64,000 bases of DNA from Globodera rostochiensis (GCA_018350325.1 JAEVLN010000003.1:3440441-3504440); one strand, 5' to 3'. Positions 13,401-24,202 are shown, numbered from the stretch's first letter. Notes: generated by a model not told the origin, from the sequence alone. Made by a program: numbers and translations.

Positions 13401-14759
13401 CGACACGGCCGCGACTTTCGCTGCTCGCGTCGAAACTGCGAAAAAGTGTTTCCGTCAAGGGATTCGCTGCGGGCGCATATCCACGCCCATTTCTTTGGTG
13501 GTGGCGCGACGCCCGGACATTCCGCTGGCGGAGGGGACGGGCGCGAAGAACAGTTTCAGGTACAAAACCCGTCAAATGGTACTTTTGGGACTCCTCGGAG
13601 AAGATTCGAGTGCCGACTTAAGGCCGTTCTTTGTGCCGCCTCGTGTCCCGCTTCCCCGTCGATGTCCGTTCGACAACGGCATCCGCCCGCTCCGTCCGCT
13701 CCTCCTCCAAGCGCGCAAAGCCCTGGCGTGCCGGAAGAGTCGCACACCACGGAGCAGCTGCACAACCACGCCACAATGCAATCGCACTCGTCGCCGCCGT
13801 CCGTGGCGTCGAGTTGTTTTGCTAGCGGAAATGGCGCGGGAGGGGGAGTTGGCATGGCCTCGACGCCGAAAGGGACGCGAGGCGTGACGCGAGAGCAGCA
13901 GGTGGGACGGGCGGGGGGGGAGGAGGGGTAGGGGCCATTAGCGTCTGGCCACTAGCGTCTCACGGACGTTTGGTAGCTCATAACTTTTTTCAAGACTAGC
14001 CAATCTTTATATCATTCGAAAGCTCTAAAGATTAGAAGATATATGTCAGCAGCTACGAGCCGATTCGATGCACTATTAAAAAGTTCTACATGAAAAAGTG
14101 TAAAAATCGGACTTTTTCATTGGTTTCTGGTCATAACTTTGTTCAACTTTATCCAATGCTTTTCGAATGCTTATAAATAGCTTCGTCTTTTTACGGCTTT
14201 TCGAATGATATAAAGATTGGTCAGTCTTGAAAAAAGTTATGAGCTGCCAAACGTCTCTGAGACGCTAGTGGCCAGACGCTAATGACCCGCTTCGGGGGAG
14301 GAGGGCGGAGGGGAGGGGGTAGGGAGGGGGGGGGGGGAGGGGGTAGGAGGGGAGGGGGGTAGCGGGAGGGAGGAGGACGTTGGAGGGGAAATGATGAGTG
14401 GCTTGGAACTTCTTCGGATTATTATTGTCGAATAATAGGCGTCGGACGCCAAAGTGTCGTCTGTCGGTTTCCCGTCATTGGCAGTCGCCACTCTTCTAAA
14501 CTGCCAATTTTGTGGCGCGCAACTGGCGGATGTGCAGGCTCTTCAGGTATTTAGTGCTAAATTGGACTTGGCCAAATGGCCTCTCTCCCTTCAGACCCAT
14601 TGGCTTCAGCAGCACGTGGCCCAATTAGCGCGTCCCCACATTTGTGTCGACTGCGATGCCGGCTTCACCACCGCGGAAGCGCTGCGTGCCCACCGCGAAT
14701 TGCAACACGCGGATGAGACGGCACGTAACGCACAGCGAATTTCGGCGGGGCAAAATTAG
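2363..14759 (+). CDS. sma-9: Schnurri homologue SMA-9, zinc-finger transcription cofactor
   Basis: Exons read: 2363-2773, 3647-3818, 3918-4126, 4208-4651, 4865-5253, 5323-5438, 5491-5978, 6072-6305, 7237-7636, 7803-8059, 8231-8448, 8497-8674, 8778-8869, 8953-9014, 9068-9423, 9566-10424, 10581-10859, 11052-11429, 11485-11851, 11966-12074, 12174-12489, 12548-12702, 13347-13559, 13623-13901, 14439-14546, 14595-14759 (TAG). Phases agree throughout, giving about 2417 residues without the missing 5' end. The N-terminal third is polyQ/Ala-rich. Fingers follow: a C2HC-like one ([10 protein letters not shown]), the Schnurri signature pair ([15 protein letters not shown]... then [19 protein letters not shown]) followed by a D/E-rich stretch, [16 protein letters not shown], the lone finger [26 protein letters not shown], and CQFC/HICVDC at the C terminus. 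Schnurri proteins are nuclear SMAD cofactors; in C. elegans SMA-9 acts in DBL-1/BMP body-size and patterning signalling. Three introns appear GC-AG. The paired and lone fingers make the family call strong; individual borders and the 13560-13622 intron are less certain. Confidence 0.9.
3335..3580. repeat. 32 bp tandem repeat in sma-9 intron
   Basis: About eight copies of a 32 bp unit (GGGTGCATACTGTAGGAGGT plus TTTATACTTAGT) with single-base variation. It lies inside the intron between the exons ending 2773 and starting 3647. Confidence 0.9.
6306..6349 (+). other. Alternative in-frame end of sma-9 (read-through to TGA)
   Basis: If the donor ATT|GTCAGT at 6305/6306 is not used, the frame runs on for 14 codons ([17 protein letters not shown] tail) to a TGA at 6347-6349. 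This would give a shorter product with the Gln-rich region and first finger but none of the Schnurri finger pairs. It may be a real isoform or just intron sequence. Confidence 0.35.
7402..7452 (+). repeat. Pure CAG microsatellite in sma-9 coding exon
   Basis: Roughly 16-17 uninterrupted CAG codons inside the exon 7237-7636 encode polyglutamine. Other Gln tracts in the gene (4360-4565, 5048-5075, 5845-5880) use mixed CAA/CAG and are interrupted by Ala, His or Val. Confidence 0.9.
10876..11010. other. GGAGCC-rich intronic element
   Basis: Inside the intron before the lone-finger exon lie repeated GGAGCC/GGCTCC motifs in both orientations (CGGAGCCAGGG, TGGCTCCGGAGC, GCGGAGCCGGAG) with CCGG at both ends. 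This looks like a small foldback or MITE-like insertion; no target duplication was identified. Confidence 0.3.
12764..13318. repeat. G-rich tandem array (GGCTTCAGGGGG), G-quadruplex-like
   Basis: More than forty irregular 13-15 bp units of (G)6-12 CTTCA fill the intron between exons 12548-12702 and 13347-13559. Every unit offers a run of at least six G, so the coding strand has dense G-quadruplex potential. The long Gly/Phe/Ser-rich open frames through it come from the repeat and are not accepted as coding. Confidence 0.9.
13935..14286. mobile_element. Foldback MITE-like element in sma-9 intron
   Basis: The ends form near-perfect terminal inverted repeats of about 90 bp. The left end starts CATTAGCGTCTGGCCACTAG and continues to CATTCGAAAGC. 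The right end is its complement, running from GCTTTTCGAATG to CTAGTGGCCAGACGCTAATG. The centre (about 160 bp) is AT-rich and non-coding. This fits a non-autonomous foldback DNA transposon or MITE. I could not define a clear target-site duplication. Confidence 0.8.
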
Positions 14760-14925
14760 CGCATTTGTGACGAAAACTCGGCAAAAGCGCAGATCAGCGG
14801 CAGAGATTTATTACATTCAGCGAAAAAGTGCACCGCAAATTATAAATATTTCGGAGTTCGGTTAAACGTGTATTTGTTTTATTCTATTTTCTTCAGACTA
14901 TGGGGGAGGGGGGGGGGGAGGCCAT

Positions 14926-15112
14926 ACAAAATGTAGCCTCCGGTGATGTCTCAACCCGGGAGGCAGCCTCCGGGGATGTCTCAACCCGGGAGGAAGCCTC
15001 CGGGGATGTCTCAACCCGGGAGGCAGCCTCCGGGGATGTCTCAACCCGGGACGCCGCCTCTGGGGATGTCTCAACCCGGGAGGCAGCCTCCGGGGATGTC
15101 TCACTCCGACCC
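14926..15112. repeat. 30 bp tandem repeat
   Basis: Six copies of CCTCCGGGGATGTCTCAACC plus CGGGAGGCAG, starting from a diverged unit and ending in a C-run. It lies between the sma-9 stop and the PAN-domain gene. Because 30 is a multiple of three, the array is open in several frames, which explains the spurious short ORFs on both strands. Confidence 0.9.
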
Positions 15113-15860
15113 CCCCCCCCCCCATAATATTCGCCCACTCACGCCAATTTAACATTTTAACCATTCAACGCCATTCCTCCCATATTCGCACTTCCGATTT
15201 TGTTTCTTCACTGATGAATTGAATTTAATGGAGAGATTGTGAATAAATGGACTTGAAGCTGTCTGTTTATCATTACAAACATTGTATCAATTCGAATGCC
15301 GGGGATTTAGGGGATTTGGATTTGAGTCCACTGGACGAGAACGGCAGAACCGGACTGATTGGTGGACCGAGGAGCGGAGGGGTGGCCGGTGGGGAGCGGT
15401 TGCCCGGTCCGAACCAGCAAATCCTTTCCAAGCCGCCCCTCGAGGGATTTCCCTTTCGCGCAAATCCAACCCCCGCCCACCCGACCGACCCGTTTACGCC
15501 CTCAACTGTATCCGTCCGTCGTACATGATGTTGTTGTACAGCCAACGGCCGCCATTCATTTCCCTGTTAAAAAAGAACCAAATGTTCTTCAGCGAACTCC
15601 CCCCCCCCATTCTTTACTATCAGTTTTTTGGTTTCAAATATTTAATTCACATCTCCGACTTGCAAAGTGCCCGGGGGGGGGGTGTTAAGACCGAGTCGGT
15701 CTTTGAAGCTCTTAAGCCTTCTCAGAAGGTACTGTCCAAACCTCGATCCTCGACAGGGCCTTATCCCCGACGTCACTTGGGGACCTTCCCTTTGTTAGGG
15801 CAATTCCATAAAGCCATGAGGCAATCCCTCCCAATCCCACCTTACCCAGCAGAGGCTATT
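15113..15860. other. Spacer / putative promoter of PAN-domain gene
   Basis: No exon is supported. The longest frame here opens from weak starts and merges with the signal-peptide exon at 15861, so part of it may be 5' UTR. Confidence 0.4.
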
Positions 15861-18800
15861 ATGTCCTTACACACATTGATGACCATCTTCGGCATTCAAC
15901 CGTTATTTACGGCACTGATTGTGCTGTTCGCGTCCGCAGTGAAAGGTGCCAAATTGTAAAATGCAAACCCCGAAAACGACTCCCGCCTCCTAAGGCTGTT
16001 TTCCGCTGATGTCTCCCGGCGGTTGCGGCGGCGGTGGCAGCTGTTGTATGCTCGGAGGGTGCGGGGACGGGGGTGGCTTCTCCGGCCCCTCCCCCGGCTA
16101 CGTTGACCCCGCTTATCCGGTCAACCCGGGCCCGTACACCCCTTACTCGGCCAAGTCCCGCTCGATGGCCATGGCCCCTTCGTCCGCCTCCCACACGGCC
16201 GCCTTTGCCAGCATGGATCCTTCTTGCGCGAAACGTTACATGGACACACGTCTCAGTTGCGCTCTGCCGTTTGAGCGACGAACGCCCAGTGACGAAAGCG
16301 AATGCCAAAGGTTGTTTCTGATCAAAACGAATTCCAAATTCATAATTGCGGTGTGAATTATATTTGCCTTTTGAACTCATCTTCAAGACGTTACGCCCCC
16401 TTTCAGGCACTGTTCAAATGCAATGCCGCGATGTCGCAGCTTTCAGTACGACCCGGCGGGCAGTGTATGCGATTTGTTCGAACATTCGTTGGGTCCGTCC
16501 TCCTCCAGCAAAAGCCGCGACTCTCTGGAAGGTCCTAAAAGCGAGGGGAAAGAGGAGACGGCATGAAGAGGACAGGGGCGGGGGACGGGGAGGGGGCGGG
16601 GGGCATGGAATTGTGCAAAGTTGAAACGAAAAGCGCGAATGCCAGAACTCATTTATTGAGTTAATTCAGATGGGTGGAATGCCAAAGTCGGAAAACGGCG
16701 GAACAACGTCCTTCTGGCCAACAAAATCCGACACCGCCGACGAAAGCGCTTCTTCGTGCATAGCGGAGTGCCGTTGGACTGGCAAAGTCGAACAATGGCG
16801 TCCGGCGTCAGCACATTGGCACAGTCCGCTTTTTGTTGAAGGCCGCCTTCTGTTTATACAGCATAATGACTATTTCAGAACGGCCCTTTCGCCCGCTCTT
16901 TCACAGCCCAGCGGCTCTTCTTCTTGCGTGCCGACTTTGGAAACTCTTTCAGGCTCCGTTTTTGTGGGCTTCGACTCCGTCTGTACAGCTTCAGCCGCTC
17001 GGACGCCGTCTCCGTTGGACCCATTTCTGTTAACGGAAGACCAAAATGAGGAGAAGGGGCAACCGACGGACGATAGCCAATTGCCCGCGCCGCTTCCGCC
17101 ACCCCCACCGCCCCCGCCGCCTTCGCCGACTCGAAAAGCCTCCTCCGGCGAGTCTCTGGAGCCCTTTCTCTCATCTACAGTACCATCGTCGAGCCAAAAC
17201 TACGATGGAAAGGGTGGCCATTACGGTAGCAGTCGAAGAGAGCGCGTGGAAAATGGCGTGGCGGAAGTTTATTTCACTATTTTTGGAATAATAGAAGAGT
17301 AAAATGTCAGATGCACCCCGTCGGTAGTGGCTTTGCAGCTGATCAAAGCTCGGACTGCCCCACGGACGGGGCTCGAGCTCGCGTTCAGTTGATCGACGGC
17401 ATCGCCCTGACGGGACAAAGTCCAATTGCACGTGTTCAACTCGATTCTGCCGATGTGTGCATGCACGTGTGTCGTCAAAATGCGGTCAGTTTCAGAAATG
17501 GATTAAAAAAAGTTGACGAAATTGAATAATGCAAAATGCAAAATTTCATATTCTCTTTGTAAGCTTTTGGATGGACGCCGACTCCCGATGCCGTGCCGTG
17601 CCGCCACTTTTCATCGTCAGAACGGGCGGTGTGAATTACTTTCGGATTCCATCTCCCCCAATGGCGCTCTTCAATACGTGCCCAATCCGGATTCGTTGTA
17701 CTTCGAGAAGATTTGCATTTCTCGTCAGTTTGAGCTTTACCTAAAATTGTTAAATCGGAAGTTGTCTCCCCCCAAGGCAATGAATTGGCCACCGGCTGTG
17801 ATGACGTCATCCATCGTATTCCTCAGCACCATTTGGACCCGCGACGGGCGACTGACGGCGGCAGCGTTCTGACGGCGAGCAGCCAACTTGACTGCCTGAG
17901 GAAGTGCATCAGCGCCAAGGTCAGCAGGGCAACCGTATCCCAAGCAATTATAAGGAAAGGTTTGGGTAAATACTGTACTTCTTTGATACGGTAGCCACAG
18001 AACTAACAAATAAGCTGGCTTAATTGATGTTTTGGAGTATTTGTAAACTCAGAGTCAATTCGGCTTCGACTGCGTTTCGGCAAGCTTCTTCTTCGACTGG
18101 CCCACTCAAAACTGTTATCTGAGCCGTTTCACACGTCTATCGCGGCCGGATCTGTACGCGGCGGAGAGGCGCGAGTTGGTGGACTACTTGGAAATGCCGC
18201 CATGCTTCCAACTTCCTGGTAATTTGAATCAGACCGTAACCCGGGTTAGATAATTTCATTATTAAACTTAAACTTAAATCTATGATGAAACAAACATTAA
18301 ATTTGACAGCTCGAGTACGACAACATGACGTGCCGACTGAGGCGAGTTCGTTGACATGGAGTCCATGTGTTGGCGGGATACGGTGGAGGCCGAAAAATTG
18401 CACAAAAAATAGTGCGGAAGAGGTCGAAAATGATGAACAATGTGTGGAAAGAGAGTTCTGTGGGAAAAGCATGGCGGGGACGGGGAAAGGCTGCGGGGAA
18501 ACGGGGAAATGCGGGGATGAGAGCGATGGGCAAAAGGCCGCCCTTTCAACAGCACCGGAAGTCGTCAAGCAGGTCGCTCCCAATTTTGAAGTGGCCAAAC
18601 GCTTCAAAGGCCCATCGGTTGCATCAGAAGAAGCCAGGTAAAACAATCGCTCATTATTTGTTGAAAGACAAAAGCTGAACCTGTTGGAATTCAGTCTGTT
18701 TGGGGAGCAGGACTACGACAACCAGAAGGAGGTCAGCTTCTTCGGCCCGCCTCACCGTCCCCTGCACACCGGAGGTCCGTCCTCCGCCCTCTGGCCGCCC

Positions 18801-19011
18801 CCCTCCCCTCCGAATATTCGAACTTCAAACAGAACTTACCGCCATTTCAGCGAATACAGTGACCGCCAAAATAGCAGAAAGATGCGATCCGAAGCAAAAG
18901 TGTTGTCCAATTGAGACCGCTAAAGGAATGGTCCGCGGGTGTTCACTGGGAACGCGGACACTCGCGGATGGACGGACGACGGTGAGCTGTGTGCCGGATG
19001 AGTGCCAATGA
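15861..19011 (+). CDS. Secreted PAN/Apple-domain protein
   Basis: Exons: 15861-15945 (ATG, hydrophobic signal peptide ending ...FASAVKG), 15995-16310, 16407-16531, an unresolved middle part within 16670-17290, then 17339-17484, 17564-17723, 17777-17919, 18053-18218, 18310-18637, 18695-18774 and 18851-19011 (TGA). Phases agree for all exons except the middle one, where two frames compete. Three PAN-like modules are visible: SECQRHC...CRSFQYD...CDLF; ADVCMHVC...PCRAATF...CELLSD...YFEKICIS; LDCLRKC...DCVSASFFF...NCYLS. A Cys-rich tail (RCDPKQKCCP...GCSLGTR...VSCVPDECQ) ends the protein. PAN modules bind protein or carbohydrate and are common in nematode apical-matrix proteins; no ZP domain or membrane anchor is seen. 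Gly/Cys-rich (exon 2) and Pro-rich (about 17093-17130) linkers are present. The precise orthologue is not recognised. Confidence 0.8.
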
Positions 19012-19019
19012 GGAGAGTG

Positions 19020-19956
19020 GAAGAGGACTAACGATCATCCGGATGAGAAGAGATCAATCGATTACCATCCCCCGATCATCCGGATGAGAAGAGATCAATC
19101 GATTACCATCCCCCGATCATCCGGATGAGAAGAGATCAATCGATTACCATCCCGCGATCGATCCGGATGAGAAGAGATCAATCGATTACCATCCCCCGAT
19201 CGATCCGGATGAGAAGAGATCAATCGATTACCATTCCCCGATCATCCGGATGAGAAGAGGTCAATCGATTACCATCCCCCGATCATCCGGATGAGAAGAG
19301 ATCAATCGATTACCATCCCGCGATCGATCCGGATGAGAAGAGATCAATCGATTACCATCCCCCGATCGATCCGGATGAGAAGAGATCAATCGATTACCAT
19401 TCCCCGATCATCCGGATGAGAAGAGATCAATCGATTACCATTCCCCGATCATCCGGATGAGAAGAGATCAATCGATTACCATCCCCCGATTATCCGGATG
19501 AGAAGAGATCAATCGATTACCATCCCCCGATCATCCGGATGAGAAGAAATCAATCGATTACCATCCCCCGATCGATCCGGATGAGAAGAGATCAATCGAT
19601 TACCATCCCCCGATTATCCGGATGAGAAGAGATCAATCGATTACCATCCCCCGATCACCCGGATGAGAAGAAATCAATCGATTACCATCCCCCGATCATC
19701 CGGATGAGAAGAAATCAATCGATTACCATCCCCCGATCGATCCGGATGAGAAGAGATCAATCGAATACCATCCCCCGATTATCCGGATGAGAAGAGATCA
19801 ATCGATTACCATCCCCCGATCATCCGGATGAGAAGAAATCAATCGATTACCATCCCCCGATCATCCGGATGAGAAGAAATCAATCGATTACCATCCCCCG
19901 ATCATCCGGATGAGAAGAAATCAATCGATTACCATCCCCCGATCATCCGGATGAAT
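19020..19956. repeat. 41-42 bp minisatellite, about 22 copies
   Basis: Units read GATCATCCGGATGAGAAGAG then ATCAATCGATTACCATCCCCC. Variants switch GATCATCC to GATCGATCC and AGAGATC to AGAAATC in blocks, indicating higher-order duplication. It starts nine bases after the PAN-gene stop codon. Confidence 0.95.
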
Positions 19957-20374
19957 TTGTCTGGGATTACCGGGCAATAAATAGAGAGATTTATGCGAAA
20001 TTAAACAAAAATCGAGAATTGTTACACATTTAATTCAAATAAAATTTTAAACGATAAGATATCATTTGGGAAGTGTTAAAGCACATATTTAAATTGCGAT
20101 AAAAATGAAATTTGAATTAAAGCCGACTTTGGAAAGAGATTCGGATGAATATGAAAGCTAAAAGTGAGTGAGCACCCGAACAACGATCGGAGCGGATAAA
20201 ATTCCCCAAATTTGCTTGAAAACAGCTGATCAGACTTTTTTGGATGGACAGGACAAAGGCAGATGAAATCCCGAACTTTCATAAAGCCCCTGCCAATTAA
20301 ACGCGGAATCTTCCGTACCGGGTCATCCGGCATTGTCCTGCCCAAACTCTAACAAATAAGCACATTCCTTTCTT
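19957..20374. other. AT-rich spacer, 3' regions
   Basis: Convergent intergenic DNA between the PAN gene/satellite and the stop of the ZP gene. It has poly(A)-signal-like AATAAA at about 19976 and 20038 and no supported exon. Confidence 0.5.
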
Positions 20375-23300
20375 TCATCGTTTGTTGAAGAGTAATGATT
20401 GGGGCATTCGGATCATCGACGGGTTGAAGGACGAGGACCCAATGGACGATCTGCTCGAGAACGGTGAGGAGAGAACGGACGGATTGGACAATGTTGCGGC
20501 AGACGGCGCTGAATGTTTCGCTGCATCGCAGAAAATACCGCCATTTCTGTCCAGGGAGGGATTTGAAGTTGCGCCGAACGACGCCATTCCTTGGCGAAAT
20601 GTTCAAAAGACCTGGACAACTGAAACAGTCGATGGCCGACGATAGCACTCGCCAGTCCGAAAGAGGCGAGCACGACGATGACAATGGCGGCAAACAGTGC
20701 CGGACTGACGCAGACGGGCGAACCGGCCAACAGAGCCCGGTCCTTGGCCACTCGGCCTAAAACAATGGCTTCTGTTCAGACTGATTAGGATTATTAGCCC
20801 CTCTCAAAAACGAGTTAATCTTTCTGAACACTTCGCCTCCCAAAGATTTCATACTCACTGCGCAATTTGACGGGCACGGCCGCGTTACTTGTGCCGATGT
20901 TGGCATCTTCCTCCCCTTCATCTTCTCCCTCAACGGGCTCGTCCAGTACAAATACATATTGCGAGATCAGATCGGCATCAACCGTCTTTATAGATCGGCG
21001 GGTCTGTCCAAATGTCAGTCAGTCAGTCAAGAATGGGGGGGGGGGGATTTCTGTCGTTTTATTAAAAGTGCCAAAAATGAAAATGCGGGGGATTTAGCCT
21101 ACAAATCCGTTAGCCCTTAAAGTCCAGCTGACCCTTTTGTTGATATTCGAAGCTGCCGTTGCCGTCTTCGACTGATTGCCGCCGCCGACGCCCAAAGGGT
21201 CGTCGCGGGAATGCTGGTAATGTTCTTGGTAGCCTTTGCTGTCTTGGCAGTTTGGGGGCTATTTGGAGTTACTGTAGTTACGGGTACAGTATTTGTCCTT
21301 CCCTTACGGTAATGTCGGAACATCCGTCCTCGGCTTTCATACAGAGTTTGATTTCGCATGAGAAGCGCACACCGACCCGGTCGCGGAACTGTTTTTGAAG
21401 TCGATTAAACAAATATAGACATAGAAACTGGAGACGAAGCTCGAACATTGTCCAGTCTCTTCGGGACTATCCAACCCAACCCAGCCCAACCACCTTGAAC
21501 ACGTAGGACTCGCGATAAGCCAAGTTTAGTGCCTCCGAATACGTGGGATCCCCAAGCAGATTTTGATCCTTGTGGCATCTGTTCAGAGGAATTTGGGCAA
21601 TTAGGCGCCAAAGAATGGCACTGACTGACCCCCGTTCGTCAATTACAGGCACACGCTCACCCTGGACGTCCTCTACAAAACAACTATGCACCAACATTCC
21701 GAACTGATCTGAAGAACAATTCTTTCAGCTAATTAGTCCGATTGGGCAAAAGTGTCAACAAATTGCCGCGAGTTCGAAGTTCCGACCAAACTGACCACTT
21801 TCGCACTCCCACCGGTGCACAATCAAATCGCCCACCCGGGCAAACTTCAAAACCTCTCCGTTAAGCTCGTCCTTACGAATGGAATAATGGCATTGGGGGA
21901 TTGGCATGTCATTTTGGATGTTGGCAGGAGTGACGTCACTTAGGAGGGGAGGGAATTGGTGGAAGAGGGGGAAGAGGAGGAGGAGGAAACAGCAGAAGGG
22001 CATTTGGAAGACAATAATTGGCATTTGGGGGACCATTCCCATCGAAAGACCGCGCGACGGGCAAATGGGCAAAATGCCCGGGCAACAAATGAACAATTTG
22101 CCTCACAAAATGCCGCTATTCTCGCCGTGCTCCATGGAGACGAGGCGGGAGGAAAAACCTCATCACCAGATAAATGCTAAAAACTTCCAAAAGTGCCAAA
22201 ATGGGAAATTCCGTTTTAGATTTTATAAGTGCCAAAAAGATCAAAGAAAATGCGATCTTTGCGCTTCTCACATCGAAAGCTTTAGTCCGGGCAAATTTAG
22301 GTCTTTTTCTCCCTCGCCGTTTGAGTCCCGGCAAATTTAGGTCTTTTTCTCCCCCGCCGTTTGAGTCCCGGCAAATTTAGGTCTTTTTCTCCCCCACCGT
22401 TTGAGTCCCGGCAAATTTAGGTCTTTTTCTCCCCCGCGTTTGAGTCCCGGCAAATTTAGGTCTTTTTCTCCCCCGCGTTTGAGTCCCGGCAAATTTAGGT
22501 CTTTTTCTCCCCCACCGTTTGAGTCCCGGCAAATTTATGTCTTTTTCTCCCCCGCCGTTTGAGTCCCGGCAAATTTAGGTCTTTTTCTCCCACGCCGTTT
22601 GAGTCCCGGCAAATTTAGGTCTTTTTCTCCCCCGCGTTTGAGTCCCGGCAAATTTAGGTCTTTTTCTCCCCCCAAGTCCAAACGGACAATGGCCCCTCGG
22701 GCAATGCCTCTGCCGCTCACTCACCCGACGTCCATTTTTGCGTCCACATTCCGGTCAGCCTCCTTATACAGACAGTTGATGTGGAAGGCACGGTCAGTTT
22801 TCGTGACAAATAACTGAAATTTATACATCATACTGGAATCAACCGGGGAATGGTTCTTTTTTAACGGGGACCAACCGGGGAATGGTTCTTTTTCAACGGG
22901 GACCAACCGGGGAATGGTTCTTTTTTAACGGGGACCAACCGGGGAATGGTTCTTTTTTAACGGGGACCAACCGGGGAATGGTTCTTTTTTAACGGGGACC
23001 AACCGGGGAATGGTTCTTTTTTAACGGGGACCAACCGGGGAATGGTTCTTTTTCAACGGGGACCAACCGGGGAATGGTTCTTTTTCAACGGGGACCAACC
23101 GGGGAATGGTTCTTTTTTAACGGGGACCAACCGGGGAATGGTTCTTTTTTAACGGGGACCAACCGGGGAATGGTTCTTTTTTAACGGGGACCAACCGGGG
23201 AATGGTTCTTTTTTAACGGGGACCAACCGGGGAATGGTTCTTTTTTAACGAGGACCAACCGGGGAATGGTTCTTTTTTAACGGGGACCAACCGGGGAATG

Positions 23301-24202
23301 GTTCTTTTTTAACGGGGACCAACCGGGGAATGGTTCTTTTTTAACGGGGACCAACCGGGGAATGGTTCTTTTTCAACGGGGACCAACCGGGGAATGGTTC
23401 TTTTTCAACGGGGACCAACCGGGGAATGGTTCTTTTTTAACGGGGACCAACCGGGGAATGGTTCTTTTTTAACGGGGACCAACCGGGGAATGGTTATTTT
23501 TCAACGGGGACCAACCGGGGAATGGTTCTTTTTCAACGGGGACCAACCGGGGAATGGTTCTTTTTTAACGGGGACCAACCGGGGAATGGTTCTTTTTTAA
23601 CGGGGACCAACCGGGGAATGGTTCTTTTTTAACGGGGACCAACCGGGGAATGGTTCTTTTTCAACGGGGACCAACCGGGGAATGGTTCTTTTTCAACGGG
23701 GACCAACCGGGGAATGGTTCTTTTTTAACGGGGATTAAGCTTTAAAATGCCGAGATGTCCCACCGGGTGGAAGGAGATGACGAGCACTGTGGAGAACTCC
23801 ATGCCGGTTCCCCCGCTGGGGCTCACCATCCGCTTCCGGTCCATATCGCATGAGCCGTGGTGCAGTCGAATGCCGCCCCGCCCGTCGTGGTCCGCACCGC
23901 CCGCCTCGGAGAAGTCGACGCGACAGTCCGGGTTGGCGTAATGTCCCTGGACGTAAATCTTCCCGGTGAACGGCCGTTTGGTGCGAAAGCGCATTTCGAT
24001 AGTGTCTGGATGGCAGCTAATGTTGGGCTGGCCGAGCAAAGCATTGTCCAATTCGAAGGCCCCGTCGGAAGACTAATAAATCAAAATGTATTAGCTTATT
24101 TTGTATATCGTCCGTCGGCTTACAGAAACAAAAACTTGCCTGATTCAATAAGGCGAATAAAAGCGCGGCAACAAAAGCGGATCGTCGATAATTTTGCCGC
24201 AT
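20375..24202 (-). CDS. Cuticlin-like ZP-domain membrane protein
   Basis: Eleven exons in transcription order: 24202-24140, 24072-23764, 22813-22725, 21938-21796, 21708-21630, 21578-21494, 21388-21308, 21213-21133, 21003-20859, 20771-20612, 20546-20375, about 468 residues with consistent phase. A signal peptide (MRQNYRRSAFVAALLFALLN) precedes a full ZP module: ISCHPDTIEMRF, GKIYVQGHY, FVTKTDRAFHINC, QCHYSIRK, HRWECES, GMLVHSCFVED, CHKDQNLL, VRFSCEIKLC. After it a furin site R-T-R-R-S is formed across the exon junction 21133/21003. A transmembrane segment (ALFAAIVIVVLASFGLASAI) and a Ser-rich cytoplasmic tail follow. This is the architecture of nematode cuticlins (CUT/CUTL), which polymerise in the cuticle, for example in alae or dauer layers. 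The first intron is read as GC-AG. The family call is strong; the paralogue is not resolved. Confidence 0.9.
22270..22680. repeat. 39-40 bp minisatellite in ZP-gene intron
   Basis: Ten or so copies of GTTTGAGTCCCGGCAAATTT plus AGGTCTTTTTCTCCCCCGCC with CCG/CG and C/A variants. It sits in the intron between ZP exons 22813-22725 and 21938-21796. Confidence 0.95.
22845..23738. repeat. 32 bp minisatellite in ZP-gene intron, about 28 copies
   Basis: Units of GGGGACCAACCGGGGAATGG plus TTCTTTTTTAAC, differing only at a T/C position (TTTTTTAAC versus TTTTTCAAC) and rare substitutions. It fills nearly all of the intron between ZP exons 24072-23764 and 22813-22725. Very low divergence suggests recent expansion or homogenisation. 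Confidence 0.97.

Noticed and set aside
12750..13931. 393-residue Gly/Phe/Ser-rich plus-strand frame, and similar frames in the other two phases
   Set aside because: It is generated by the G-rich CTTCA repeat being open in all frames; only its 3' part (13347-13901) is true sma-9 exon sequence.
19020..19956. CRISPR-like regular repeat array
   Set aside because: Units are contiguous with no unique spacers, and the genome is eukaryotic; it is a minisatellite. The same applies to 22845-23738 and 31676-32248.
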